This document shows, piece by piece, positions 1 to 10,859 of a DNA stretch of 64,000 nt; position 1 is the stretch's first letter; the number at the start of each line of letters is the position of its first letter. Origin of the DNA: Clarireedia homoeocarpa (lineage: Eukaryota; Ascomycota; Leotiomycetes; Helotiales; Rutstroemiaceae). Position numbers and translations under genes: made by a program. The notes under the pieces are model-generated. The model was not told where the DNA came from. It did no database searches and saw only the letters and a program-made list of their open reading frames with translations. The stretch is from positions 543,633-607,632 of the forward strand of contig LNKV01000042.1 in assembly GCA_001465935.1 (NCBI GenBank). Direction: 5' to 3'.

Positions 1-200
1 TGCAGCGAGATCTCGAATGACTCTTTCAAGGCTACAGATATTGTCAATATGGTACGTGTTCTGTGGCCTTCCATCAAGGATATTGAAGCTTACTCTAATG
101 CGCCCACCTTCCGCTTGTCATATAGCTTATCATTCAAAGCACGTTGGATACCTTGATCCATTTTGAGCTATCACTCTGGCCAAAATCGCATATTATCTGA
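1..200 (+). CDS. Possible 3' end of an unidentified gene, cut by the left edge
   Basis: Frame 1 is open from the first base to an ATG|GTACGT donor at 51/52. The sequence then has a CTAAT branch-like site and a TATAG acceptor ending at 125, giving a 74-bp intron. Reading resumes in the same phase at 126 and stops with TGA at 198-200. The two exons would give about 41 residues, ending LWPKSHII. The intron length and signals match those of the well-supported genes in this window, which is the only support. I do not recognise the protein, and a chance open frame is possible because only 51 bases of the first exon are visible. Confidence 0.33.
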
Positions 201-883
201 AAAAACTCCCAGATGATTTTGTTCTGTCAAGTCTTCCTTTTCATGTCGTGATCTGAGGTCGAAATGCAGGAACCACAATCACATGGATAGATAACGTTAG
301 GTGAATGGGAACCTCGATTGATGAGTGCAAGTCTGGGAATAACGCCGGGATGGGCGATGAAGTGAATGGTGTACCGGAAAAGGGCGCAAGTTATTATTGG
401 GTTGTGTTATTGAAGATATCCTACTCAAGCGCAGTGCGTATGTATTGTATTGTAAAGTTTGTTGTGCTGTGAGGTGCAGTGCGGTGTAAAGCAGGGTCGT
501 GTGTGGCTGAAGTTGTGGATCCAAATGGCAGTTGGTCGTTGCAAGAGGCAGGAAAGCCTGATGACGAAGGTCTACAGCAAACCAGGTTTTGACCAATCAC
601 AATTCAAAACTCCATAAAAATCACCACACAGGATTTACTAGTACTTTACTTTCATGGACCAGCAGATATAAATCTATAGCTTTTACCTCGTATTTATCAA
701 TTTTACAAGAGGGTCTCTATCTCGGTGTCCGCTCATATTTAGGTCTTCGGAAATGCAACCATTCATGAGAGTGTACAAGTGAGCAAATTACAGAGAAGAT
801 CATTAAAGAAATGCCCAATCAACGATGGAAGGCAGCCTGTCCCCAACCTGCTGTGTAAAATGTATTGCCCATCCACCGGTTGA
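201..883. other. Intergenic stretch, no gene seen
   Basis: About 680 bases without a convincing reading frame on either strand. The one open minus-strand frame here (near 297-596) has the composition of random sequence and no recognisable motif. Part may be the 3' UTR of the genes on either side. Confidence 0.5.
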
Positions 884-1162
884 CTACCATGCCCAGGGAT
901 TTGCATGACGAGCACAAAGAATTTGAGGAGTACAAACTGGACAACCGCCATCGTTGTCCCTGTGCTCTTGCCCAATATACTCGTGAGTGGTTTGACGATC
1001 ATTGTTGTTCGCCAAATCAGCTTGAGCAGGGCCTGGAGCATTGAATTCTTGTTCTTGCTTATGAACATTAGTGTCTTCGCCATTCGTAGCATCTTGCGCT
1101 TGGTGAGCTACCCGAGCCTCATTATTCGCAGCCGCCCGAGCCATTCTCTTAACCCAGGCGGC
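884..1162 (-). CDS. Possible 3' exon of a small unidentified protein
   Basis: On the minus strand a GCTAATC branch-like site and a CCCGTCAG acceptor (ending at 1163) precede a 92-codon open frame. It begins AAWVKRMARAAANNEAR, continues through an Asn/Gln/Asp-rich stretch and ends with CPVCTPQILC...NPWAW and a stop at 884. A Met 6 codons in (1144) could also be the start, giving 86 residues. The composition is protein-like and the acceptor is good, but I cannot place the upstream exon. An open frame at 1468-1214, overlapping the end of the desaturase in another frame, is a candidate. Function unknown; it could also be desaturase 3' UTR. Confidence 0.3.
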   Translation of the reverse strand, partial: AAWVKRMARAAANNEARVAHQAQDATNGEDTNVHKQEQEFNAPGPAQADLANNNDRQTTHEYIGQEHRDNDGGCPVCTPQILCARHANPWAW

Positions 1163-1419
1163 CTGACGGGACGATTAGCATTGCCATCAGCATTCATTCA
1201 TATTCAAGACTGATTAGCTTTCTGCATGGAGGGATTCTGCTATATCTCTTAGTCGTTTCTTGAAATTGGTCAACGGGCCTCCGCATACGAAGCCGATGCG
1301 TAGAGAAGGAAAAAGACGAGACCTTGGATTCACCACTCCTTGGTTTAATTGACATGTCATATGTTCTTGAGAAAAGATCTGTATTGCTTCGGGGTCTTGT
1401 AATGCGGAAGAGAGAATAT

Positions 1420-3160
1420 CTAGTGTCCATGGAGGATTTCGCCTTTCTCTGCCATACTTTTTTGACATTTTGCAAGGATTGCAGCTTGCCTTCCCACCTC
1501 CGCAAGCTTCCCAATGACATCTTTGCTTCCATCCACAAACCCATACAGAGCATAAGGAATGCCTACATCATTGCAAAACTCCAGCACAAGCTTTTGAGCA
1601 CGGCGAAGATTGTGCCTAGGTATCCTGGGAAAGAGGTGGTGTATTGCTTGAAATTGCAGACCCCCATGGAAGAAATCTAACCATTGCGGGCAGTCAATAT
1701 CCATGGTAGTGCGGAGCATCTTCTGCGGAAATGACTCAATGGGGCCAAGTTCCGATGTGCTCATAGAAAAATGTGAAAGGGTAATCTGAGCATGAAGTGG
1801 CATTGTAACCATATGGCTGACCATAACGAACAAAATGCGCTGACTGGCTGTAGGAATCGTCTTGTACAGAATCCCATAACCAAACCACGCCCAGAAGAAA
1901 ACTTGGCCTGCCAGTTCCAGCCATCGATGCCACCATGCTGGGCCTTTCTTTGGGCCTAAACCTAAGATGAGATATTCCCATGACAAACGATAAAGGTTAA
2001 ATCTGCCAAAGAGGAGAATTGGATAATACAAGTATGACTGGTATGGTATCACAAATCTTGCAAACGCATCGTATGTCATGACACGTTCGTAGAAGGTGGA
2101 GAAAAGAGATGTGAGAAATCTGTGGCTGACGGCGAGGAACGGAATGTGCTCAATATCGGGATCGTGCTCAGGGGAATTGGTTACAATGTGGTGAACATTG
2201 TGGTTTCGTTTCCACCAGCCGATAGAAAGGCCACCAATAAAATCAGCGATTAGAATACCGATAACAGTATCTGTCGTGAAATCATGGGTTATACCCATAT
2301 GTCCAGCATCATGCACCGTGAATACCAATTGGTGCCAAAGACATCCAAGGAACATTGCGCTGGTTCCGTACCACTCCCATCGTAGGAACATAACGAACAT
2401 GCAGAAGAGGAATGTATAGCGGCAGCTTTCGATTGCATACGCAGTATAATTGCAATCATATAGGCCTTCTGCGCGGATCCGCTCATCCAAGAGGCGATAC
2501 TTACGAACGATTTCATCCTGTGTAGCCAAGTCTAGGGAGGGGTATTTGGCATGATCCAAATCAATTTGTTCCCGAGTCAGAGCATCGAGATGGGCCATTC
2601 CCTCGTCTAAGTCAGGGGCGGAGGATATGGATGAGGCAGATGATGCGGCTCTGTCCGTCTCCGAGAGCACTCTCCTTCGAATATCGTGGGTTTCTTCGTC
2701 GAAGGTGGGTGAAGGTATTCTCGACGTTGCAGAGCTTGTCTCTCCATTTGAGAAACCGTCTTCCTCTTCAGGTTCATCGCAGGCTCCTTCGACATACGGG
2801 CGAAATTTCCCATATTGTATTGGTGGCACGAAGTTCTTCCAGCGGCCTTTTATCCTTCCAATCTGATATCTCATCATCAACCTCCTCGTTTCCGCCGAGT
2901 GAAGACTGCATTGAAACTGTTAGCAAGATTCCCACGGTTAGGAGAATGTTGGAGAACGCTCACGCATTCACTTCATCAGTTGCATCTCTGCCAATCATGT
3001 GCATAATAGCTTTGTCTCCCCCAGGATGATATTTCATCCAGCCATCAACCTTCAAGATAGCCTGATCGACGATAATGATTGACCTGCCATCGGCGATGAG
3101 ACCTTCGACCTCTCTCCGGGATAAAATCTTGTCCTTGGAAGAGACATTTGAGGAAGACAT
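1420..3160 (-). CDS. Delta-8 sphingolipid desaturase (cytochrome b5 fusion)
   Basis: Predicted to insert the delta-8 double bond into the long-chain base of glucosylceramide at the ER. Two exons: 3160-2964 and 2905-1420, with a 58-bp intron (GTGAGC donor, GCTAACAG branch, TGCAG acceptor), giving 560 aa. The N-terminus is a cytochrome b5 domain with the haem-binding HPGG motif (YHPGGDKAIM, about residues 43-52). The desaturase part carries three histidine boxes: HDAGH, HNVHH and QAIHH; the Gln in the third box is typical of front-end desaturases. Several hydrophobic membrane segments lie between them. The ATG at 3160 is used because the in-frame codon further upstream (3202) is TTG. The length and fusion fit the fungal sphingolipid desaturase family. 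A delta-6-type fatty acid substrate cannot be excluded from sequence alone, but the fungal homologues with this layout are sphingolipid enzymes. Confidence 0.93.
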
Positions 3161-4582
3161 GGCGAGTAGGGTGGGATGAACGAAGGAGGACGAGGAAAGC
3201 AATCAACCGACTTTCGTAGAAAAAGTTGTAATTTGTACTTGTGCTTTTGGCACAGTAAGGTACAGTCCCTGAATTGATTTTAGGGTCGCGCGCGGCGTCT
3301 CCCGCAGTGGCTGTGAGCCAACAAAACTTATCACGCACGACTCGACTTCGAACACAGCGGTTGGCCAATCGCAAGTATTATTCTTAGCAAAAGGAGTTCC
3401 CTTTGATTACTAAGCACCTGGCCCGTCTAGCTCGAGGCCGATCACGTTGATCCTGCCTATCTTCAACCTCCAAAATTGAATCCGCTAGGTATGGACTATG
3501 CTGAAATAAAAAAAGGATCCGAATGAAGTCGTACATCCTGAATGCTCGAGAAAAGGAGTACCGGCGTGGTCTTTGATCGTACCATTCTTACAACTACCAA
3601 CCACTATCTGTACTACCCTTCCCTAGTGGAAAGTGGACGAAGGATGCTCCGAGAGCTCCCGCAAAAAAACAGGATTCCAGAGGAGAATGATGGCATTTCC
3701 TATGAACAAGTGTTTGTGTCTTCATATATTTCCGTATCATGATATCATCAGTGAAGGCTACGTGTTCTATCCAAAAGGATTGAAGACATCTCGCCGCCTG
3801 CGAGAATTGTCAGGATGATCTGTGTGACTTCTTTCCGCTGACTTGCCATCATTCCCCGTGGTTGGCGACAACGAAAATTTCAGCCAAGGCCAGTATTCTT
3901 CAATCATGTCACCGAGCCTCAAGTTATTGGCTCTCAAAAATGACATTCCGCAAGATCGGGACGTTCAACATCCTCAGCTCCATTCGGAGTACCTATTTCG
4001 TCATCACAAAATGCCAAATAGGGTGCCAATAAAATGAACGGGTCATCCAGCTCATCCAGGTAGTATACTCTTCTCAAGTATTATCTCTTTTACTGGTTGG
4101 ACTTCCCAAACCCGGACACCGATCAGTCGTGTCGTCCGTTTGCACCACGCGGCCAGTCATGAGATCCTATCATATATCATTGGGATCAGCTTAAAAACTA
4201 CTGCACTCGTTCGACTTTGCTCCCTGGTCCGAGGCAGCAAGCAGCAATCAAGAGGTTTTAGAAGCTTCATTGCTATGGTATCCCGGCATTGGACCTCTTT
4301 CCGCTCTTTCCGGCTTCACAGGGCTGTAACGCCAAACATGTTTGCTACCACATTTCAACTATTCAGGTCACTCAAATGGCATCGAAGACACTCTCCTAAT
4401 GGACGAAGACATTAGCAAACGGACACGACATGCTTCACTGCATGAGGATTACCTTTCCCCGCAATCTCCATTTTATTCTCGGGGGACATCTCAGCCCTAT
4501 TTTCCACCCGCGTTTTACGAAAGCCTTACCGTCTCGGTGAGCGACCATACTTCTATTTGTAGACTTCCTCTCCGGCTCTGGT
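3161..4582. other. Intergenic region with one candidate upstream exon
   Basis: About 1.4 kb between the divergent desaturase and Cys-rich genes. Most of it shows no convincing coding. The exception is 4399-4536, open from an ATG and protein-like (MDEDISKRTRHASLHEDYL...), ending at a GTGAGC donor. It could be a first exon of the Cys-rich gene downstream (see that entry and the findings). Confidence 0.45.
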
Positions 4583-4590
4583 TATAAATA
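4583..4590 (+). promoter_or_regulatory. TATA-box-like element
   Basis: TATAAATA, 105 bp upstream of the ATG at 4695 and followed by a pyrimidine-rich stretch (TCTCTTTCCATC), as is common at fungal transcription starts. If the gene has an exon at 4399-4536, this element would lie inside its first intron and would then mark an internal promoter or be fortuitous. Confidence 0.4.
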
Positions 4591-4694
4591 CTGGTATAGT
4601 TCCCATCTTATCTCTTTCCATCTACAGCCAGAAGCAGAGACTCCCAGCAGAAACTTCTACTCTTCCTCGAGCACAAGATTACCACATCAATACC

Positions 4695-5496
4695 ATGAAT
4701 TGTACAAACAGAGATTGCAGGATGATTCGACCAATTCTTTATCATCAACACCAACAACAACAACACCAGTACCAGCACCAGCATCAGCCTGTAGCCAGTC
4801 GATGCGAGAACACGCTTCAACGCCCAGCCATGATGTACCGTTCCTGCTCTTATCCACATAACACACCATACGTTGACTGTGTATACTGCGAAGATGACCC
4901 TCACACTGGCGCACATCTCGTGAGTACTTTCCTGTTCTCTTACCTGATTCAATCTCTATTAGTTATTTCATTCTGCGCCTCTTATGCTCTTAAACAGGCC
5001 ACACCATTTCCCAATATCGTTCCTTTTTCCTAACATACATCCACTAATCTCCCTCTTCTCGACCCTCAGTGCAGACAATGCGTCACCAACCAATACCAAT
5101 ACGGTTTTCAAGACAACTACTACAACTACCCCACCTCAACTTGCGAGTGCCCCCACTGCGACACCATGTCCATCCCACTCCGCAATTACGGGCGCTACTC
5201 ACCCAGCCTTATGGATCAAATGTAAGCCGTTCCGCTCCCTTGTTCTCATTCCTTTCTTCATCCACTTCCTCTCATCCTCAACCTCAAGCCAATCCACTAA
5301 CCGTCTTTCCAGCCACGGTGCCGGCAGCAGCCGCTACATACCCAGCCGACGCAGTCCCTACCGTGACATGGATCTCATAAGCACGGGGTCATGGCTGGGA
5401 AACCTAGGAGGCCTAAGTGGTATGATGCCGCGGAACTACCACGGACGATCTTATAGTTTACCACGAGACAGGCTTAGCTTAGGATGGAGGATTTGA
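4695..5496 (+). CDS. Cys-rich small protein with three CxxC-type pairs, unrecognised
   Basis: Three exons, 4695-4919, 5070-5221 and 5313-5496, give 186 aa. Introns are 150 and 91 bp, with GTGAGT and GTAAGC donors; the second has a CACTAACC branch. The first 75 residues are His/Gln-rich, from CAACAACAACAAC-type repeats. They are followed by VDCVYCEDD, CRQCVTNQ and CECPHCDTM, three Cys pairs that look zinc-binding. The C-terminus is Arg/Ser/Tyr/Gly-rich with no membrane segment. The CxxC words span two exons and keep frame across both introns, which supports the model. A 5' extension with an exon at 4399-4536 is possible. A 21-nt microexon near 4999-5019 would also keep frame but lacks a good donor. 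It ends about 320 bp from the convergent LPD1 stop. I do not recognise the family, and it may be lineage-restricted. Confidence 0.6.
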
Positions 5497-5815
5497 TTTG
5501 CTTGATTGTTGGTGTGTCTTTCAGTATCACATGTTTAAAGCAGATCGAGATCCCTCGCCAGTATTACATCTCATTACAATAATCACGGCATGAACAACGG
5601 AAGAGGAGAGGAGTAAGTAGAACGAAACATGATCATCATTTGCGGTTGAGGAATATTCTAGCTTTCATACACAATGAGCTACTGCACATGTTTTTTAATG
5701 TAAAAATATCTTACACGGGAATCACAATTCAGTTGTCGGGTCTCATGCTCATGCTGCATCATTATCCATTCCAGCAACTTTCTTCCACCACCTACCCTTT
5801 TCTTCCATAAGTCAT
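5497..5815. other. Short convergent intergenic region
   Basis: About 320 bp of 3' flanks between the converging Cys-rich gene and LPD1. It is AT-rich with no open frame of interest and presumably holds both 3' UTRs. Confidence 0.6.
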
Positions 5816-7573
5816 CTAGTAATGGATGGCCTTTCCGTAAGTAGCCATGGCAGCCTCCTTGAATGCTTCCGCCAGCGTAGGGTGTGCATGACATGTTCGT
5901 GCGATATCTTCACTTGACGCACCGTACTCGATAGCCAAAGTACCTTCCGCGATCATCTCTCCGGCATTTGGTCCAATGATGTGGACACCGAGAATTCTGT
6001 CGGTCTCGGCATCGGCGATCATCTTGACCAGACCCTCAGTGTCTAAGTTGGTCTTTGCTCTCGAGTTGGCGGAGAATGGGAATGTGCCGATCTTGTATTT
6101 GACCCCGGATGCTTTGACCTCTTGCTCGTTTTGACCGACCCATGCGACTTCAGGATGAGTGTACATAACGGAGGGAATGACACCGTAGTTGACGTGGCCG
6201 TAGCCCTTCTTAATGTATTCGACAACGGCAACGGCTTCTTCTTCGGCCTTGTGAGCCAACATAGGTCCGAATGTGCAGTCACCAACAACACGGATGTGAG
6301 GGATCTTGGTTCGGTATTCAGAGTCAATGACCAATCTTCCCTTGTCATCAGTCTCAAGTCCGATGTTCTCCAATCCAAGGCCGGCGGTATATGGTCGTCG
6401 TCCAATGGCAACAAGCACAACATCTGCCTCAAGCTACACAAGATATTAGTCCAGTGCTAACGATGCAATGTGACCAAAACTCACAGTTTCCTCCTTTCCA
6501 CCCTTAGCAGCCTCAACATTGAGCTTGATCTTCTCTCCGCTAGCATCACCACCCATCACTTTAGTGTTGAGCTTGAAGTCAATGCCTTGCTTTTTGAGAA
6601 TCTTCTGCGACGACTTGGCGATTTCGGCATCCATACCCGGTCCACCAATTTGGCCCAAGAACTCGACAACAGTGACCTTTGCACCCAGTCTAGACCAGAC
6701 AGAGGACATCTCAAGACCAATGATACCACCTCCAATGACGACCATATGCTCTGGGACTTTCTCTAGCGCAATAGCTCCAGTACTGGTGATAATTCTCTTC
6801 TCGTCGATCTCAAGACCCGGAAATGGCGTAGCCTCGCTTCCAGTAGCGATAACGATGTTCTTTCCAACAACAGTTGTCTCGCCGCCCTCGGTAAGGTTGA
6901 CCCTGATTTCATGCTCGCTAGCAAACGAAGCTGTGCCTTTGATATACTCAACATTGTTCTTCTTGAACAAAAACTCCACACCCTTTGTAAGACCAGAAAC
7001 CGCAGTATCTTTCGACTTCATCATTTGTTGCAAGTTGAGCTTAACATCTCCGACTTCGATACCCCGGTTTTTTGTGTCATGTAAGATTTGATGATAAAGA
7101 TGCGAATTGTTGAGAAGAGCTTTGGAAGGGATACATCCGACGTTCAAACATGTTCCTCCAAGTGTGCCACGTTTTTCTATGCAAGTAACCTGAGAGTAAC
7201 TTATTAGCTTTCGGAAAGATCATTGGAATACCAGGAAATGTATACCTTCATGCCCTCCTGGCCAGCTTTGATAGCGGCAACATATCCAGCAACACCACCT
7301 CCAATAATGACCAAATCCTTCTCCTCTGCAGAAAATTAGCCCCGGCTATTTCAATTCAGCTCCAACATATACTGACCAGCTTCAGTAGCATAACCTCTTC
7401 GCGCCAAGTTGGCAATTCCTGAAGGGGCGACTATCGTAGGAAGGCTGACGACGGAAAAAGTTAGCAACGAAATTTCGCCAGCAGGAATTGAGCTGCGGGG
7501 TCGGTACATACGAGGACTGTTGTCTGAAAGCAGACCTCACGGCCGCTCTGGGCACTAATAAACTACGAAGCAT
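5816..7573 (-). CDS. LPD1: Dihydrolipoyl dehydrogenase, mitochondrial (E3)
   Basis: Flavoprotein that reoxidises dihydrolipoamide with NAD+. It is the shared E3 subunit of pyruvate, 2-oxoglutarate and branched-chain dehydrogenase complexes and of the glycine cleavage system, in the mitochondrial matrix. Five exons: 7573-7512, 7444-7377, 7325-7246, 7189-6485 and 6433-5816, giving 510 aa, the usual family length. The N-terminus is Arg/Ser/Ala-rich, as expected for a mitochondrial presequence, followed by the FAD-binding stretch LVIIGGGVAGYVAA. The redox-active disulphide is in GGTCLNVGC (Cys84/Cys89). An NAD-binding MVVIGGGIIGLE motif and the C-terminal HAHPTLAEAF (catalytic His489/Glu494) are present. 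All introns are 51-67 bp and restore the frame exactly. LPD1 lies in tandem downstream of the SGD1/NOM1 gene, 256 bp apart. Confidence 0.97.
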
Positions 7574-7829
7574 TTTGTATGGAGAGTTTTATTGTGCAAG
7601 TCAACAAGATTTTGGAACGCGGCAGCAAGTCCGTTTGAAATGACCGGCGAGTGAAGCGGCTTGGCAGGGAGCTGTCAATCACGTGGGGCGTTCTACAGCC
7701 GCGAACATCCGAGTGTGATATTAGCTTGGTAAGATTTCAAGATGTCTAGTCATTGGACGGCAAAGAATGTGTTTTCGATTTCTATAGAAAACTAATTCAA
7801 GTCATCTTAATGATTATGTATCATCTAAT

Positions 7830-10458
7830 CTAATCGCCACGGGTATCTACAGCAGCAGGCAAAGACTGGAGAATATCTCTTGCAACTCCACAAGCCCACT
7901 TCACAGTGTTCTTCTCCTCCTTTCCTCCAGCAATATCTGTCTTGCTCACCACTTTCTTCAAAAAGTATTGTAACCCAGTCACCATATGGGGTATGTCCCT
8001 CACCCTCGAGAAAATGTTCGAGATTGCCTTTTCGTCTCTCTTGGGTCCCGCGCCCTTCTGGCTTTGCAGCAAAATGGTAATAAACAGCACTTCGCAGAAT
8101 GTCTTCGTCTTTGTTTGCAGGTAGCTCAAATTCAAGTTTTTGAGAACACTAAGTCCTAGAGCACCCTCTGTGATCAAAGTGCCGAACATCTTGGCTAGGT
8201 TGACGATATGCCTTGTATCCAATTCCTCATCTTCTCCAAAGTTATCATCATCGTTATTATTCGTCTCTCCCATCCTCTTGAAAAGATCCCATAAACTGAA
8301 TTGAAACGCCATCTTGAGCTTTCTATCGCCACAAAGTCTCTTGGCTATAAGAGTATAATACGGGTTGTATAGTTTTTCGGCTGACGAGCAATGAACAAGA
8401 ACTTTGGGAATTTCAAGCTCCTGAACTTTCTTAAGTTTGAGTTTCATCAACCGAAGGTATGCATCCTGGTAGTCAGAAGCAGACATAATAGTTATGAAGA
8501 TAGCACGACGGATATCCGTGTTCATTCTCTGCTCCCTCGCTAGTTGAACAAGATCAGAGGTGCCGGCATCCACCTTCTGAACCTCTTTCTTGTTCTGCAT
8601 TTTCGATGATTCATCATCATCTTCGGCATTGCCTGCCCAACTCGCCCCAACAAGCCACCATTTACCCTTCTTGTCTGACTCCTTAATATCTTTAAGTCCG
8701 ATTCGTAAGGGCTCACTGGCTTTCAAGCTTCGATTATTCAGCGATCCTAATGTCTTCTTCATTCGAACTGTATGTTCCGAAGTGACAGCTGAAGCGACTC
8801 CTCCTGTCTTCATTTTATTGTTCTTGAGATCATTGATAGTCTCAATCATGAATTTTGTTCGTACCGACAACTTTCCTTCACCTCCTGCCTGCTGCACCGC
8901 TGGTCCAAGCATAGTGACAATGTCCTTCAGGGAAGAGGGGTCGTCTTGTCGCAATTGAGGACCAGATATCCGGACAATCTTCAGTAGTAATTCCGCATTC
9001 AGCTCTGAGAGTTTACTCAAAAAAAGTTTGATGTAGTCAAATATGAGATTGCTTCCTACCACCTGGAAATTGTACAACTCAGACAGGAACGCTATCAAAT
9101 TAGATGTTTCTTTGCTACCATCGGAAGTAGTTGTAGTGGCTCCGTCGTGGATAGCTACTGCACGTGCATAGTGTTCATCGAAGAGTTCAACGACTCTTTG
9201 GATCACCTGTGCGCCAAAATCCGTTCCGATTATCTTATATATAGCAGCAATAAATCCAGCTGGTAAAATGATGAGGGTGTCAGGTAGAGACGTTGGCTCG
9301 CAGACCGAGGTGAGGAGTAAATCAATAAGTGTAGAAGTCATATGCTGACGAGGGTTGGCCCTGTATAGCTTTTCAATCTCTCCAAGGAGAGATATTAAGT
9401 TGGCCTCCGTCAGCCTGTTCACTAGACCTTGCGTTTGCCGCCTCAGGCGTACTAGATCTTCCGAGTCCGAGGATGATGGTTTTCGTAGCGAGGGAGGTAC
9501 ATATTTTCCAGAAGGGGCAGCGCTAGCAGAGATGGGGGCGACATATGGGTTTTCCCGTGTCTTTGGCTTTGAGGAAGAATCATCGTCACCTTCAGACCCA
9601 AATCCTTCAAAGTCATCTTCTGCTTCAGGAGCCTCTTGCCCATGAGAAATATCCGTTTCATCTTCATCACAACCATCTTCTAGATCGAAATCTCCAAGCG
9701 ACATATCGGAGGCTTCGTCGTCAAAACCCCCTTCATCACTTTCGTCAAACATATCTTCATCCTCTCCATCATCCTCCTCTTCCTCGTCACTCTCTTCACC
9801 TCTCAAACGCTTCCGTGCTCCCTGTCTCTTCCGCATGAGCCATTCATATTCCTCGGCCTTTCTATTTTTCTTACTCTGAACCTCCACATCTTCGTCGTCC
9901 TCTAACCCATCCAGAAGTTCATCCAATCCATCATCTTTGAAAGATTGTGGTAGCTTTTTCTTTCCCTTTAGACCTAACTTCTTCTCCAGCGCGGCGATTT
10001 CATCGTCATCTTCCGCCAACTTGTCCTTGACAGCTTTCGAAATCCTCTTCGCCTCAGACTTAGAATTCAGATCTGCATTCGGTTCGGCTTTTGCGGGCGG
10101 CGGGTCTGCCTTTTTCGTCCGTTTTAATATTGACTTGGGTTTCTCTGCATCAATTTTGCCTTCTTCCTCCTCTTCATCGTCATCATCATCGTCCTCATCA
10201 TGCCTGGTGTGATGCGATTTAAGTCTCTTCTGAGGCGGTGCTCCGGTCTTCTGAGTTCTCTTCTCTTTCTTCTGCTGTCGTTCGGCCTTGCGCAATTCCT
10301 TTCGACCAGGGCGTTTTCGTCCTCGACCACTTGCTCCATCATCTATAATGTGTGTAAGTTCAGATTAAACTAAGGTTTGCGGTTCTCTTACTGTCAACTC
10401 CCAATTGCTGCAGAAGGCTACTAGGAAGTTTGGGAGCCTTCGTTTTGAACGGCGCCAT
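7830..10458 (-). CDS. SGD1: Nucleolar MIF4G/MA3 protein, Sgd1/NOM1 type
   Basis: Predicted nucleolar factor for 40S subunit/18S rRNA maturation; yeast Sgd1 and human NOM1 recruit or regulate a DEAD-box helicase. Two exons, 10458-10392 and 10342-7830, with a 49-bp intron, give 859 aa. The first exon encodes MAPFKTKAPKLPSSLL and the frame joins exactly into a Lys/Arg-rich basic segment. Residues about 40-240 are highly charged, with long Asp/Glu runs typical of nucleolar proteins. A MIF4G-type helical domain runs from about residue 310 (VRLRRQTQGLVNRL). An MA3 domain follows from about 620 (RMNTDIRRAIFITIM). The length and domain order match the family. It is transcribed divergently from SRP14 across a 401-bp shared promoter. 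Confidence 0.92.
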
Positions 10459-10859
10459 TGCGAGAGAAAATACAAAATCCTATTGGATTTGGAGATCACT
10501 TAGACATAGATCCAAGAATTCATGAGGGCATGTTCTGTATTATTGAAACCCCAATTTTCAAAAAATATTGTATAAAAATCCTGTCGCATCGCTATCGCAA
10601 AACCAGACTTATCCAAACTTTTTTTTTATCTATCCAAATGTTTTTTTTATCTATCTAACCTTTTTTTATCTATCCAGACGTTTTTTTTATCTATCCAAAC
10701 TTTTTCTTTATCTATCCAAACTTTTTTTTTTTATTATAGCCTGGCGAAACCCTTCAGCCTTGTCCCGTTAGCCTAGCACTAGCCCAGGGACCCCACACCT
10801 CTCATCACCCCACAATCGACAAGTTTAAGCAAGCAGCACGATCCAGACCTTCCTGCTTC
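10459..10859. promoter_or_regulatory. Bidirectional promoter between SGD1 and SRP14
   Basis: The 401 bp between two divergent ATGs, so both promoters must fit here. It contains a T-rich tandem array (10617-10735) whose units read as GATA motifs on the minus strand. Activity is inferred from position only. Confidence 0.6.
10617..10735. repeat. Tandem array, about 20-21 bp unit, T-tract plus ATCTATCC
   Basis: About five full and two partial copies of a unit consisting of seven to nine T's followed by ATCTATCCAAAC, with point changes (for example CTATCTAACC and CTATCCAGACG). On the minus strand each unit contains GGATAGAT, that is a GATA core followed by an A-tract. The array occupies about 30% of the SGD1/SRP14 shared promoter. 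Confidence 0.9.

Noticed and set aside
3161..3202. Fourteen extra N-terminal residues for the desaturase
   Set aside because: The codon at 3202 is TTG. The first in-frame ATG is at 3160, where the cytochrome b5 domain would be expected to begin.
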